A stretch of 64,000 nucleotides of DNA, taken from CAVXFB01 sp963760935. GTDB taxonomy: Bacteria; Planctomycetota; Planctomycetia; Pirellulales; Thermoguttaceae. The DNA lies in contig CAVXFB010000003.1 of NCBI GenBank assembly GCA_963760935.1, positions 1,116,001 to 1,180,000 on the forward strand. The letters run 5' to 3'. Made by a program: the position numbers and the translations under genes. The notes under the pieces are model-generated. The model was given only the letters and a program-made list of their open reading frames with translations, searched no databases and was not told the DNA's origin. Positions 1 to 8,842 of this stretch are shown in pieces (the stretch's first letter is position 1; each line of letters begins with the position of its first letter).

Positions 1-26
1 AAGGGGAGTAAGAGTCCTCCGCGCCA

Positions 27-617
27 ATGACGCCGACCGCAATCGTTGCCTACCTAGCGCTATTTGCCACGGTGGGACTGCTTTTTGTCCTGGCATCGCT
101 CGTGCTGGGCAAGCTGCTGCGCTCCTGGGAGCCGACGTCGGAAAAGGTCGAGACCTACGAGTGCGGCGAGCCGGCCGTCGGACCCAGCTCAGTGCAATTC
201 GACCTGCGGTTCTACGTCGTTGCTCTGGTCTTCCTCATCTTTGAGGTCGAAGTCGCTTTTTTCTTTCCGCCGGCCACCGTGTTCGGCAAGGTGAATCGCC
301 TTCGCGATCCCAACGTAACGCGGGTCGTCGTCCAGCAAACGTATACAGACCTTACCGTTGACGGCGCTGGACAACAATCCAGCGAGAGCGAAGCCACCCC
401 CCACGTGCCTGCTACGACGCTCGCCCTCACTTCAATGCTCGACCTGGGCGTCTTCTTCGCCGTCCTGCTGGTCGGCTTCGCTTTTATATGGCGATGCGGC
501 GATCTGGACTGGGTTCGCGCGGTGGCGCATCCGAGTGCCGCACATGAATCGCTGTCGCGGCCCACGGATTTTCAGGAACAGCCTTTCGGCGACCGCAATC
601 GCCTCCTATCGTCATGA
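27..617 (+). CDS. nuoA: NADH-quinone oxidoreductase subunit A
   Basis: This is a small membrane subunit of respiratory complex I, which passes electrons from NADH or another donor to quinone while pumping protons. The first helix spans about residues 5-30. It is followed by the conserved YECGEP loop and the FYVVALVFLIFEVE helix, the family signature. A last helix lies near residues 138-155. At 196 residues it is longer than the usual 120-150. The extra length is a polar loop at about residues 90-130 and a hydrophilic tail. It starts at the first ATG and overlaps nuoC by four bases (ATGA), so the two are probably translationally coupled. The promoter lies upstream of the window. Confidence 0.93.
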   Translation: MTPTAIVAYLALFATVGLLFVLASLVLGKLLRSWEPTSEKVETYECGEPAVGPSSVQFDLRFYVVALVFLIFEVEVAFFFPPATVFGKVNRLRDPNVTRVVVQQTYTDLTVDGAGQQSSESEATPHVPATTLALTSMLDLGVFFAVLLVGFAFIWRCGDLDWVRAVAHPSAAHESLSRPTDFQEQPFGDRNRLLSS

Positions 618-1147
618 ACGCCGAAACGATCTATGCCCGGCTTGATTCGGCCTGCCAGCAATGGCTGGTGGGCCAGGACGCTGCGGCCATCGATCCATGG
701 ATCGAAATCAAGAGCGAGGGGCTGCACGACGTCTGCCAGTGCCTTCGCCACGATCGGGACTTGCTGTTCGATATGCTGCATTGCATTACGGCGGTCGATT
801 ATTTCGAGCCGGACCCGAAGAAAGTGGCCCAGGTGCCGTGGCAGCCCCACATCGAGATAATCTATCACCTGTCGAGCATGACGCATCGCCATCGCATCGT
901 CCTGAAGACCCGCCTGCCGCGATGGCTCGACGAGCAACAGTCGCAGTTGCCGGAAGTCTCCAGCGTCAGCGATATTTGGCGCACGGCCGAGTGGCACGAG
1001 CGCGAGGTGTTCGATCTTTCGGGCGTGCTCTTTCGCGGCAATCAGGATATGCGGCGCATTTTGTGCCCGGAAGATTGGGTCGGCCATGCGTTGCGAAAAG
1101 ACTATCAAATGCCCGCCGAGTATCACGGCATACCGATGGGCAACTAA
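614..1147 (+). CDS. nuoC: NADH-quinone oxidoreductase subunit C
   Basis: This is the 30-kDa subunit of the peripheral arm of complex I. It packs against NuoD near the quinone site. The 177-residue protein carries the C-terminal family signature (WHEREVFDLSGVLFRGN, then MRRILCPEDW and LRKDY). The N-terminal part is the usual alpha/beta domain. It overlaps nuoA by four bases. The gene normally found between nuoA and nuoC, nuoB (the N2 iron-sulfur cluster subunit), is absent. NuoC is not fused to NuoD: it stops at TAA about 15 bases before the nuoD start. Confidence 0.93.
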   Translation: MNAETIYARLDSACQQWLVGQDAAAIDPWIEIKSEGLHDVCQCLRHDRDLLFDMLHCITAVDYFEPDPKKVAQVPWQPHIEIIYHLSSMTHRHRIVLKTRLPRWLDEQQSQLPEVSSVSDIWRTAEWHEREVFDLSGVLFRGNQDMRRILCPEDWVGHALRKDYQMPAEYHGIPMGN

Positions 1148-1161
1148 CGTACAGCAAATTC

Positions 1162-2457
1162 ATGGCATCTGACCGCGAACAACCTGATGCTGCCGGGAAA
1201 GAGGGGGACAGTCCCCATTTGTGCGCAGCACCCTCTGGGCCGTTCCGGCAAATGGGGGCTGTCCCCGTTGTTTCTGATGTTGCCGAGTTTGACGTCCAGA
1301 CGGACGAGATGCTCATCAACATGGGGCCGCAGCATCCGAGCACGCACGGCGTGCTGCGGCTGGTGTTGCGGACCGATGGCGAAGTGGTCACCGAGGTGAC
1401 GCCGCACATCGGCTATTTGCATCGCTGCGCCGAGAAGATCGCCGAAAGCCTCACGCCGCGGCAGTTCCTGCCGTTCACCGACCGGCTCGACTATCTGGCC
1501 GGAATGAACATGAATCTCGGCTGGGCGCTGTGCGTCGAGAAGCTGATGGGCCACAAGGTGTCGGAAAAGACGCGCCACCTGCGAGTGCTGATCTGCGAGC
1601 TCAGCCGCATCGCCAATCACCTCGTGGCCGCCGGCTGCTATGGGCTCGATCTCGGCAGCTTCACCCCGTTCATGTGGACGTTTCGCGAGCGGGAAAAGAT
1701 CCTCAACCTGTTCGAGGAAGTGTGCGGCGCCCGGCTGACATACAGCTATATTACTGTCGGCGGCGTAACGGCCGATCTGCCGCCGGGTTGGCTCGATCGC
1801 TGTACGGCCTTTCTCGATCAATTCGAGCCGGTGATCGACGATCTGCATGCGCTGCTGACCAACAACGCGGTTTTTATCCATCGCACGGCAAACATCGGCG
1901 TGCTGCCGGCCGACGTGGCGATCAACTACGGCTGTTCGGGCCCCGTGTTGCGTGGCAGCGGCGTCAACTGGGACTTGCGACGCGATGGCGAGCCGATTTA
2001 CACCGAAATGTACGACGGCTATACCTGGCAGGTGATCGCCTCGACCGACGGTCACTATCCCGACGATCATCCCTATCCGCCGGTTCCGCGCGAGGCCGTG
2101 CTGGGCGATTCGTGGCATCGCTACTTTGTGCGGATGCTGGAAGTCGTGCAGTCCATTGACATCATCCGCCAGGCAATCAAGAAGTATTCCAGCTTGCCCG
2201 GCGACGCCGACGCACCGATGCCACTAAAGAAGAAGTTGCCCAAGGGCGAGGCATACCTGGAAACCGAGGCGCCGAAAGGGCAAATGGGCTTCATGATCAT
2301 CAGCGACGGTACGCCCGTGCCGTGGCGCGTGCGGATCCGCAGCAGTTCCTTCTGCAACCTCTCGGCTATGCCGGAGATGTGCCGGGGCATGTTGTTAGCT
2401 GATATTCCTTCGATCTGCGGCTCGTTGGACTTGGTGCTGGGCGAGACGGATAGGTAG
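1162..2457 (+). CDS. nuoD: NADH-quinone oxidoreductase subunit D
   Basis: This is the 49-kDa subunit that, with NuoB, forms the quinone-reduction cavity. The conserved N-terminal block NMGPQHPSTHGVLRL and the C-terminal block DIPSICGSLDLVLGETDR frame a full-length protein of about 431 residues. I chose the ATG at 1162 because it is the first after nuoC. The frame is open further upstream but overlaps nuoC there. Residues of about 14-36 are encoded by an inserted palindromic repeat (1203-1266), so the true start could be further in, for example ATG 1309. The core after QTDEMLINMGP is normal. Confidence 0.92.
   Translation: MASDREQPDAAGKEGDSPHLCAAPSGPFRQMGAVPVVSDVAEFDVQTDEMLINMGPQHPSTHGVLRLVLRTDGEVVTEVTPHIGYLHRCAEKIAESLTPRQFLPFTDRLDYLAGMNMNLGWALCVEKLMGHKVSEKTRHLRVLICELSRIANHLVAAGCYGLDLGSFTPFMWTFREREKILNLFEEVCGARLTYSYITVGGVTADLPPGWLDRCTAFLDQFEPVIDDLHALLTNNAVFIHRTANIGVLPADVAINYGCSGPVLRGSGVNWDLRRDGEPIYTEMYDGYTWQVIASTDGHYPDDHPYPPVPREAVLGDSWHRYFVRMLEVVQSIDIIRQAIKKYSSLPGDADAPMPLKKKLPKGEAYLETEAPKGQMGFMIISDGTPVPWRVRIRSSSFCNLSAMPEMCRGMLLADIPSICGSLDLVLGETDR
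1203..1266. repeat. REP-like inverted repeat inside the 5' end of nuoD
   Basis: The left arm at 1203-1221 begins GGGGGACAGTCCCC and the right arm at 1248-1266 is its imperfect reverse complement (about 17 of 19 bases pair). Each arm is itself palindromic around GGGGACAGTCCCC. From general knowledge, this motif resembles the arms of REP elements mobilised by REP-associated tyrosine transposases. It is read in frame as part of the nuoD N-terminus if the ATG at 1162 is used. Confidence 0.75.
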
Positions 2458-2503
2458 GTAGGAAGGGATTAGGGGCTAGGGATTAGGGATTAGGATTAGC
2501 GCC

Positions 2504-3603
2504 GTGACGCAACTGCTCATACAACTTCCGATTCCACACTGGATCGCCTACACGATCGCGGCGGTGATCCAATGCGTGCTGTGCTTGGTCGTTGCGCTTT
2601 GCTCGGCCGCCGTGTTTATTTGGCTGGAGCGGAAAGTCTCGGCACGAATTCAGGACCGGCTCGGCCCAACGCGGGTCGGGGGCGCTTCGGCTGGCTGCAA
2701 CCGCCGGCCGACGGCATCAAGTTGCTGTGCAAAGAAGACATCATCCCGGCTGCGGCCGATGTACCGCTGTTCCGCGTGGCTCCCTACGTTAGTTTCTGCG
2801 CCACGTTTTGCGTCATGCTGGCCCTGCCGTTTTCTGACGGCTGGGTGGCCTTGCGACTGAATATCGCGGCCTTCTTCGTGTTGGCCGTGGCTGGCCTGGA
2901 GGTCTTCGGCGTAATCCTGGCCGGCTACGCCTCGGGCTCGAAATGGTCGCTCTACGGGGCGATCCGCGAAGCGGCCCAAGTCGTCAGCTACGAAATCCCG
3001 TTGGCCCTGTGCGTAGTGGTGCCGGTGCTCGTGGCCGGCTCGATGGACCTGACCGACATCGGCAACGCCCAGGCAGGTTGGTTCACCAACTGGTATGTTC
3101 TTCACGACCCGTTCACCTTCGTCACCTTCTGGATCTACGTCACCTGTGCCGTGGCAAGCACCAATCGGGCTCCGTTCGACCTGCCCGAAGCCGAAAGCGA
3201 ACTCGTCGCTGGCTTCTTAACCGAATATTCCGGATTCCGCTGGGTGATCTTCTTCATGGCCGAATATGCCGCGATGTTTGTCATCATGGGCTTGGCCAGC
3301 ATATTGTTCCTCGGCGGCTGGAACGGCCCTGTGCCGTTCGCCACGATGTTGGGGCTCACGCCCGAGCACGGACCGGTTTGGGCCTGGATCGGCAACCTGT
3401 TGGGCATGTGCAACTTCATCACCAAGGCCGTCCTCGGCGTGACCTGCATGATCTGGCTCCGCTGGACCCTGCCGCGGCTGCGGATCGATCAGGTCATGAC
3501 GACGTGCCTGAAATACTGCGTGCCGCTGGCGTCGGCCATGGTCGCCGGCGCGATGATTTGGGCGTACCTATTCCCCGGCGGCCTGATTGCGAGCATTTTG
3601 TGA
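2504..3603 (+). CDS. nuoH: NADH-quinone oxidoreductase subunit H (frameshifted)
   Basis: This is the membrane subunit that contacts the quinone chamber of complex I. Translation from the GTG at 2504 gives a first helix and the signature FIWLERKVSARIQDRLGPTRVG. The frame is then lost, and the expected continuation (GRFGWLQPPADGIKLLCKEDIIP) lies in the frame one base back. A missing G in the run of five at 2678-2682 explains this. With it restored the protein is about 366 residues, ends correctly at 3603 and contains the conserved ANRAPFDLPEAESELVAGF-like loop. A weak GTG start follows a run of simple TTAGGGATT-like repeats (2470-2497). The neighbour nuoI is missing between H and J. Confidence 0.88.
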
Positions 3604-3607
3604 TCCA

Positions 3608-4237
3608 ATGAGCGGAATCAATTGGCATAGCTGCTTCTTCCTCTTGTTCGCGCTCCTGGCGTGCGCGTTGGCCGTTGCCGTCGTGATTGCCGGCAATATC
3701 GTCCGCATGGCTTGCTTTCTTGTCGCCTCGCTGGGCGCCGTGGCCGGGCTGTTCTTCCTGGCCGGGGCCGACTTTCTCGGCGCAGTGCAACTGATGGTAT
3801 ATGTCGGCGGCACGATGGTCCTCCTAATCTTCGGCGTGATGTTGACCGCCCGCGGACCGTTCGTCTCGATGAAAACCGGCGGCGGCCAATGGATTGCGGC
3901 GATCGTCCTCGGCGGCGCGCTCTTGGCTGTCTTGCTTCAGGCCGCGTGGAACATCGACGATTGGTCGGCGCCGAAGACCGCGCCGAGCGCGGCCGTTGCG
4001 GTCGAGCCCACCGCCACACAGCTCGGTCTGGGACTGATGGGCTTTCGCGTCGATCAACTCGGGCAGCCCAATGCGCTGCTGCGTAGCGGCATGTCCGGCT
4101 ACCTACTGGCCTTCGAAATCATCTCAGTGCATCTTGTCGTCGTGCTGATCGGGGCGGCGTATCTCGCCCGGGCAAAACGGCGCGTGAGCGGCATCGCAGC
4201 GATGGGGGAGAGGAGCGTGTATGAGTCTGTTGACTGA
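3608..4237 (+). CDS. nuoJ: NADH-quinone oxidoreductase subunit J
   Basis: This is a membrane subunit of the proton-pumping arm of complex I, homologous to mitochondrial ND6. The 209-residue protein shows helices at about residues 8-26, 31-50 and 56-78. The third holds the family pattern ADFLGAVQLMVYVGGTMVLLIF, including the pi-bulge helix. A fourth helix follows near 98-114 and a last one near 165-190. The ATG at 3608 lies four bases after the nuoH stop and is preferred over an in-frame TTG at 3587 that overlaps nuoH. The 3' end overlaps nuoK by 17 bases. Confidence 0.92.
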   Translation: MSGINWHSCFFLLFALLACALAVAVVIAGNIVRMACFLVASLGAVAGLFFLAGADFLGAVQLMVYVGGTMVLLIFGVMLTARGPFVSMKTGGGQWIAAIVLGGALLAVLLQAAWNIDDWSAPKTAPSAAVAVEPTATQLGLGLMGFRVDQLGQPNALLRSGMSGYLLAFEIISVHLVVVLIGAAYLARAKRRVSGIAAMGERSVYESVD

Positions 4238-4565
4238 ACCAATCGGCCTGTCGCACTACCTGGTGGTGAGCGCGATCCTGTTTGTCTGCGGCGTGGTCTG
4301 CATGGCGACGAAACGCAACGTGCTCGGCGTGCTGATGGGCATTGAACTGGTGCTCAACGGAGCAAATCTGAACTTCATCGCCTTTGGCAGCCCCGTGCTC
4401 CGCGGCGATGGAAAGAATACTTTGGGACTCGACGGCCAAATGATCGCGATATTCGTCATTGTGCTGGCCGCCGCCGAGGCCGCCGTCGCGCTGGCGATCG
4501 CGCTGAACTACTACCACACTCATGCCACGGTCGATGTGGACAGAGCAAATGAATTGAGCGGTTAG
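4221..4565 (+). CDS. nuoK: NADH-quinone oxidoreductase subunit K
   Basis: This is the ND4L homologue, a small subunit with three transmembrane helices and buried glutamates used in proton transfer. The 114 residues include helix 2 with GVLMGIELVLNGANLNF and helix 3 with VIVLAAAEAAVALAIAL, both typical and both carrying the conserved Glu. The start overlaps nuoJ by 17 bases, suggesting coupled translation. The C-terminus is a short polar tail. A repeat-filled gap separates it from nuoL. Confidence 0.94.
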   Translation: MSLLTEPIGLSHYLVVSAILFVCGVVCMATKRNVLGVLMGIELVLNGANLNFIAFGSPVLRGDGKNTLGLDGQMIAIFVIVLAAAEAAVALAIALNYYHTHATVDVDRANELSG

Positions 4566-4617
4566 GGATTAGGAATTGGGACTAGTATTGCAGCGCTAAC
4601 TTGACAAGAAAGAATGA

Positions 4618-4689
4618 CCACGGAGACACAGAGGGCACGGAGCAACCATCGTAACTGACGTTTCCTCCGTGTCCTCTGTGTCTCCGTGG
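4618..4689. repeat. 25-bp inverted repeat between nuoK and nuoL
   Basis: The arms at 4618-4642 and 4665-4689 pair in 24 of 25 positions (CCACGGAGACACAGAGG-type sequence) around a 22-base loop. I know this CCACGGAGACAC motif as a common intergenic repeat in many environmental bacteria. It occupies most of the 150-base gap before nuoL. It could form a hairpin in the nuo transcript, but no T-run follows it. Confidence 0.8.
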
Positions 4690-4718
4690 TGAACTTGGCG
4701 TTATTTTGTTAGACACGT

Positions 4719-7082
4719 ATGGCACCGAACACCATATTACCGCCGCTACTCGCCCTGGCCTGGCTCCTGCCATTGGCCTCGTTCATGCTGATCCTGTTCT
4801 TCGGGCGGCGCATGGGCAGGGCCGGCTACTACGCTTCCTATGCGGCCACGGCAGCTATCATCACAAGCTTCGTGCTCTCGGCCATGGCACTGGCTGCGTG
4901 GCTCCTGCATAACCCAATAATCGCTGCCGAGCACGGCCATCATGCTTTGTCATCCTCGCCCCAGGCCATCACTGGCGACTGGTACATCCTGGGCCGCTTC
5001 GGTTCGCTGGCCGTGACCATCGGCTACTATATCGACTCGCTGACGTTGGCCATGTTCTGCATGGTCACCTTCGTGGGCTCGTGCATCCACGTCTACTCAA
5101 TCGGCTACATGCACGGCGAACTGTCCGAAGTGTTTGACACGCTGGCCCCGTTGAGCGACGGCCAGCCGGTTTGCCGCCGCGGCCGCTTCCACCGCTTCTT
5201 TCAGTACCTCTCGCTCTTCTGCTTCAGCATGCTCGGGCTGGTCATCGCCGGCAACGTGGCGATGGTCTTCGTCTTCTGGGAACTGGTCGGCATCTGCTCC
5301 TACCTGCTGATTGGCTTCTGGTACGAGCGCCGCAGCGCCAGCAACGCCGCGAACAAGGCGTTCATCGTCAATCGCGTGGGCGATTTCGGTATGATCATCG
5401 GTCTGATGGCTCTTTGGGGCAGCCTGGGCACGTTTTCGTTCGGCGACGCGCGCGACGCCCAAGGTCGGGTAACCTCGCCGGGCATATTTAGCCAGGTTCG
5501 GCCCCAGAGGAACGGCCATGAATTACAGGCTCCCGACGGAATGGTGAAGTCTGCGGCACGTGACGAGATCAGCAAGATCGCAGGTACGTGGGCAAGTATT
5601 CCTCTGCCGGCAGCAGCCACGCAACCGTTTTCAACAGCCGATATCGATTTGAACGTCGTCGATTGGCGAGCCCACGGCTTCGGCTACGGTCTCCTGGTTC
5701 TCGCTGGCCTCGGCATCTTCTGCGGCTGCGTGGGCAAGAGCGCCCAGTTCCCGCTGCACGTCTGGCTGCCCGACGCCATGGAAGGCCCCACGCCCGTCAG
5801 CGCGCTGATCCATGCTGCCACGATGGTCGCCGCCGGCGTGTATCTCGTCGGCCGATTTTATCCGGTGTTCACGCCCGAAGTGCTCTTGGTGATCGCCTGC
5901 GTCGGCGGCATCACGCTCTTGTTGGCCGCCTCGATCGCCCTGGTGGCCACCGACATCAAGCGCGTCTTGGCCTATTCCACTGTCAGCCAACTCGGCTTTA
6001 TGGTACTGGCCCTGGGCCTCGGCGGTTGGCTGGCCGGCATGTTGCACCTGTTCACCCATGCCTTCTTCAAGTCGCTCTTGTTCCTCTGCTCCGGTTCGGT
6101 CATTCACGGCGCCGGTACCCAGGAAATGCCGAAAATGGGCGGCCTGCGGCGAAAAATGCCCTACACGGCGACCACTATGCTCATCGGCTGCTTGGCCATC
6201 GCCGGGGCCGGCATACCAACGGTTATCGGCCTAAGCGGATTCCACTCGAAGGACTACATCGTCGTCCAGGCCTTATCGTTCAAGCACGCCAACCCGGGAT
6301 TCGGCGGGCTGTTCTTCTACGTCGTGCTTGGCGGAGCGGCCATGACGTCGTTCTATATGTTCCGCCTCTGGTACATGACATTTGCAGGCACTCCGCGCGA
6401 CGAGCGCGTCTATCACCACTGTCACGAATCACCGAAGATAATGACCGTGCCGCTGATGATCCTGTCCATCCCAGCGGTGGTCGTGGCCTGGAACATCGCG
6501 GGCTGGGGGCTGGGACCACTGTTGCTTCAATCGCAACCGGCTGGCACTGCCGAGGGCATCAAGAACGGCCTGATGTGGCCTGGCATCGTCATGCCGGTTC
6601 AACAGTACATCACCCACGACCCGGACGTCGTTCCGCTGGCCGAGTGGTCGGCGTTCAGCGTGGCCTTAGTAGGATTTCTGTTCGCTACCGCGTTCTACGG
6701 CCTTCGCAAATTGGATCCGGATGATGTCCGGCGGACGTTTCCGCCGCTGTACTGGTTGCTCCAGCGCAAGTGGCTGTTCGACGAACTGTATTCGTTCTTG
6801 TTCGTTCGGCCCGTGCTGCGGATCTCCGGCTGGGTGGCCGCCATCGATCGCAATGTCATCGACTGGTTGGCCGACCATTCGGCAAAATCGGTGGGCGGCA
6901 TCGCGCGGCTGGACGATTGGTTCGATCGTGTGTTCGTCGACGCCTGGGTGAACGGCATCGCGCGATGGACCTATAAGATCGGCCTGCAATTGCGGACGCT
7001 TCAGACCGGTAACGTGCGCCAATACGTAATGTGGATCGTCGTCGGCACCGTGGGATTGTTCGTGCTGATGAATTTGTATTAG
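4719..7082 (+). CDS. nuoL: NADH-quinone oxidoreductase subunit L
   Basis: This is the largest antiporter-like subunit of complex I (ND5 homologue), with a proton channel and the long lateral helix at its C-terminus. At 787 residues it exceeds the usual 610-700. A polar insertion of about 65 residues lies near positions 245-310, between FGDARDAQ and the next helix. Family blocks seen are VFVFWELVGICSYLLIGFWY, NRVGDFG, HVWLPDAMEGPTPVSALIHAATMV and LAYSTVSQLGFM, holding the conserved channel Lys and Glu. It starts at ATG 4719 after the inverted repeat and is intact, unlike nuoH, nuoM and nuoN. Confidence 0.94.
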   Translation: MAPNTILPPLLALAWLLPLASFMLILFFGRRMGRAGYYASYAATAAIITSFVLSAMALAAWLLHNPIIAAEHGHHALSSSPQAITGDWYILGRFGSLAVTIGYYIDSLTLAMFCMVTFVGSCIHVYSIGYMHGELSEVFDTLAPLSDGQPVCRRGRFHRFFQYLSLFCFSMLGLVIAGNVAMVFVFWELVGICSYLLIGFWYERRSASNAANKAFIVNRVGDFGMIIGLMALWGSLGTFSFGDARDAQGRVTSPGIFSQVRPQRNGHELQAPDGMVKSAARDEISKIAGTWASIPLPAAATQPFSTADIDLNVVDWRAHGFGYGLLVLAGLGIFCGCVGKSAQFPLHVWLPDAMEGPTPVSALIHAATMVAAGVYLVGRFYPVFTPEVLLVIACVGGITLLLAASIALVATDIKRVLAYSTVSQLGFMVLALGLGGWLAGMLHLFTHAFFKSLLFLCSGSVIHGAGTQEMPKMGGLRRKMPYTATTMLIGCLAIAGAGIPTVIGLSGFHSKDYIVVQALSFKHANPGFGGLFFYVVLGGAAMTSFYMFRLWYMTFAGTPRDERVYHHCHESPKIMTVPLMILSIPAVVVAWNIAGWGLGPLLLQSQPAGTAEGIKNGLMWPGIVMPVQQYITHDPDVVPLAEWSAFSVALVGFLFATAFYGLRKLDPDDVRRTFPPLYWLLQRKWLFDELYSFLFVRPVLRISGWVAAIDRNVIDWLADHSAKSVGGIARLDDWFDRVFVDAWVNGIARWTYKIGLQLRTLQTGNVRQYVMWIVVGTVGLFVLMNLY

Positions 7083-7097
7083 GAAATGGGGTTAGTT

Positions 7098-7178
7098 GTA
7101 GGGTGGGTCGAGCGCAGCGAGCCCCACCAATTCGCGAATAGTATCATGGTGGGGCGTGTTTCACTCGACCCACCCTAC
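7098..7178. repeat. GTAGGGTGGG-type inverted repeat, copy 1
   Basis: An 81-base element begins GTAGGGTGGGTCGAGCGCAG and ends with the complementary GACCCACCCTAC, with an inner GCCCCACC/GGTGGGGC pair. It fills the gap between nuoL and nuoM. Related copies lie at 20306-20394, 39501-39531 and 41706-41790. No open frame or transposase is associated with it. Confidence 0.8.
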
Positions 7179-7194
7179 ATGCGAGACAATAATC

Positions 7195-8842
7195 ATGTTG
7201 ACGTGGCTGTTGAGCCTGATCATTTTTCTGCCGGCACTCGGCGCATTGTTGTTGTGCATCATCCCGCGAGGGTCAGACGCAGCGATCCGACGATTCTCGT
7301 TCGTCGTCACGCTGGCTGTGTTTGTGCTGACGATCTGGCTCGCACTGCCGGCCGGTTCGTCGCCGTCGGACGGCCGCTTCGTGATGGGAATGCCCGGCAT
7401 CCAGAGCGTTGTCAATCACCCCTGGATCCCTCGCTTCAATATCCATTATTTCCTCGGCGTCGATGGCATCAGCCTGCCGCTGGTGCTGCTGACGTCGTTC
7501 CTGTGCGTATTGGCCATGTGGGCGAGCTGGCCGATCGCCAAGAATGTCCGCGCATATTGCATCCTGTTTCTCCTCTTGGAAACCGGCATGCTCGGCGTCT
7601 TTCTGTCGTTGGATTTCTTCCTATTCTACGTGTTCTGGGAAGTTATGCTGCTGCCGATGTACTTCTTGATTGGCATCTGGGGTGGGCCGCGCCGCGAGTA
7701 TGCCGCCATCAAGTTCTTCCTGTTCACGTTGGTCGGCAGCGTGCTGATGCTCGTGGCCATGCTCATGCTCTATTTCGCCAGCGACCCGCACACGTTCGAT
7801 CTCCTGAAACTGGCCGAGCTAGGCCAGCGTGCCGGCTCGCCGTTCCATCAGACGCTGTTCTGGGGACAGTCGCTGTCGTGGTGGGCGTTTGTACTCATGT
7901 TTATTGGCTTTGCCGTCAAGTTGCCGGCGGTGCCGTTGCACACGTGGCTGCCCGACGCCCACGTCGAAGCGCCTACGCCGATCTCGATGATCCTCGCCGG
8001 AGTGCTCTTGAAGATGGGCGGATACGGCATCATCCGCATTTGCTATCCCGTGTGCCCCGACGCCGGCCATCAACTGGCATGGTTCGTCTGTGGACTGGGA
8101 ACGCTCAGCATGGTCTATGGGGCCTTGGCCGCCTTGGCCCAAAAAGACTTCAAGCGGTTGGTCGCCTATAGCTCCGTCAGCCACATGGGTTACGTGCTGC
8201 TAGGGATTGGTGCATGGAGCGCCGACCGCCGGCATGCAATACAACACCGACTATTGGACGATGGGCATGAGCGGAGCGATGTTCCAAATGGTCGCCCACG
8301 GCATCAGCTCGGCTGGCATGTTCTTTCTGGTGGGCGTCGTTTATGACCGCGTGCATCATCGCAACCTGGACCAGTTCGGCGGCCTGTTCGCCCGCATGCC
8401 GGTGTACAGCGGTATTTCGATGGTCATCTTCTTCGCTGCCTTGGGACTGCCCGGCCTCTGCGGATTCATCGGTGAGTTCTTCGTCATCCTCGGCGCCTGG
8501 AGCTATAGCAAGGCCCTGGCCATCGTGGCGGCCTCGGTGGTCATCCTCACCGCCGGATACATTCTTTGGACAATCCAACGCGTGTACCTTGGGCCCGAAT
8601 ATAAGGGGCCGCACGGCGACGCCCTAACCCCGATGACCCGCCGCGAAGTGGCCATCGCCGCGCCGCTTGTGGCGCTGGCCGTGCTCTTCGGCGTGTATCC
8701 CCGGGTGCTGTTCGACTACATCACTCCGAGCGTGCAGCGAACTGTGGAGCAAATGACGGTCTGGAGCGAGAAAGTCGGCGACGCACCGAGCGACGTCGGC
8801 ATGTTCGGTGTGCCCGCTACGAAGGAGTTGTCACGCCCGTGA
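7195..8842 (+). CDS. nuoM: NADH-quinone oxidoreductase subunit M (frameshifted)
   Basis: This is an antiporter-like proton-channel subunit of complex I (ND4 homologue). The ATG at 7195 gives MLTWLLSLIIFLPALGALLL, a normal NuoM start. Family blocks include FYVFWEVMLLPMYFLIGIWGG, KLPAVPLHTWLPDAHVEAPTPIS and KRLVAYSSVSHMGYVLLGI. The frame is lost just after this last block, between 8204 and 8222. The rest (APTAGMQ, then MSGAMFQMVAHGISSAGMFFLVG) continues one base forward. One extra base explains it and gives 548 residues, a usual length. The stop overlaps the nuoN GTG start (GTGA at 8839-8842). Confidence 0.88.

Noticed and set aside
661..1161. An extended nuoD start upstream of 1162 in the same frame
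   Set aside because: It would overlap all of nuoC in another frame and adds arginine-rich residues with no similarity to NuoD.
2678..2682. Programmed ribosomal frameshifting in nuoH
   Set aside because: The G-run lacks a known slippery heptamer with a downstream stem, and similar indels occur in unrelated genes, so a sequencing error is simpler.
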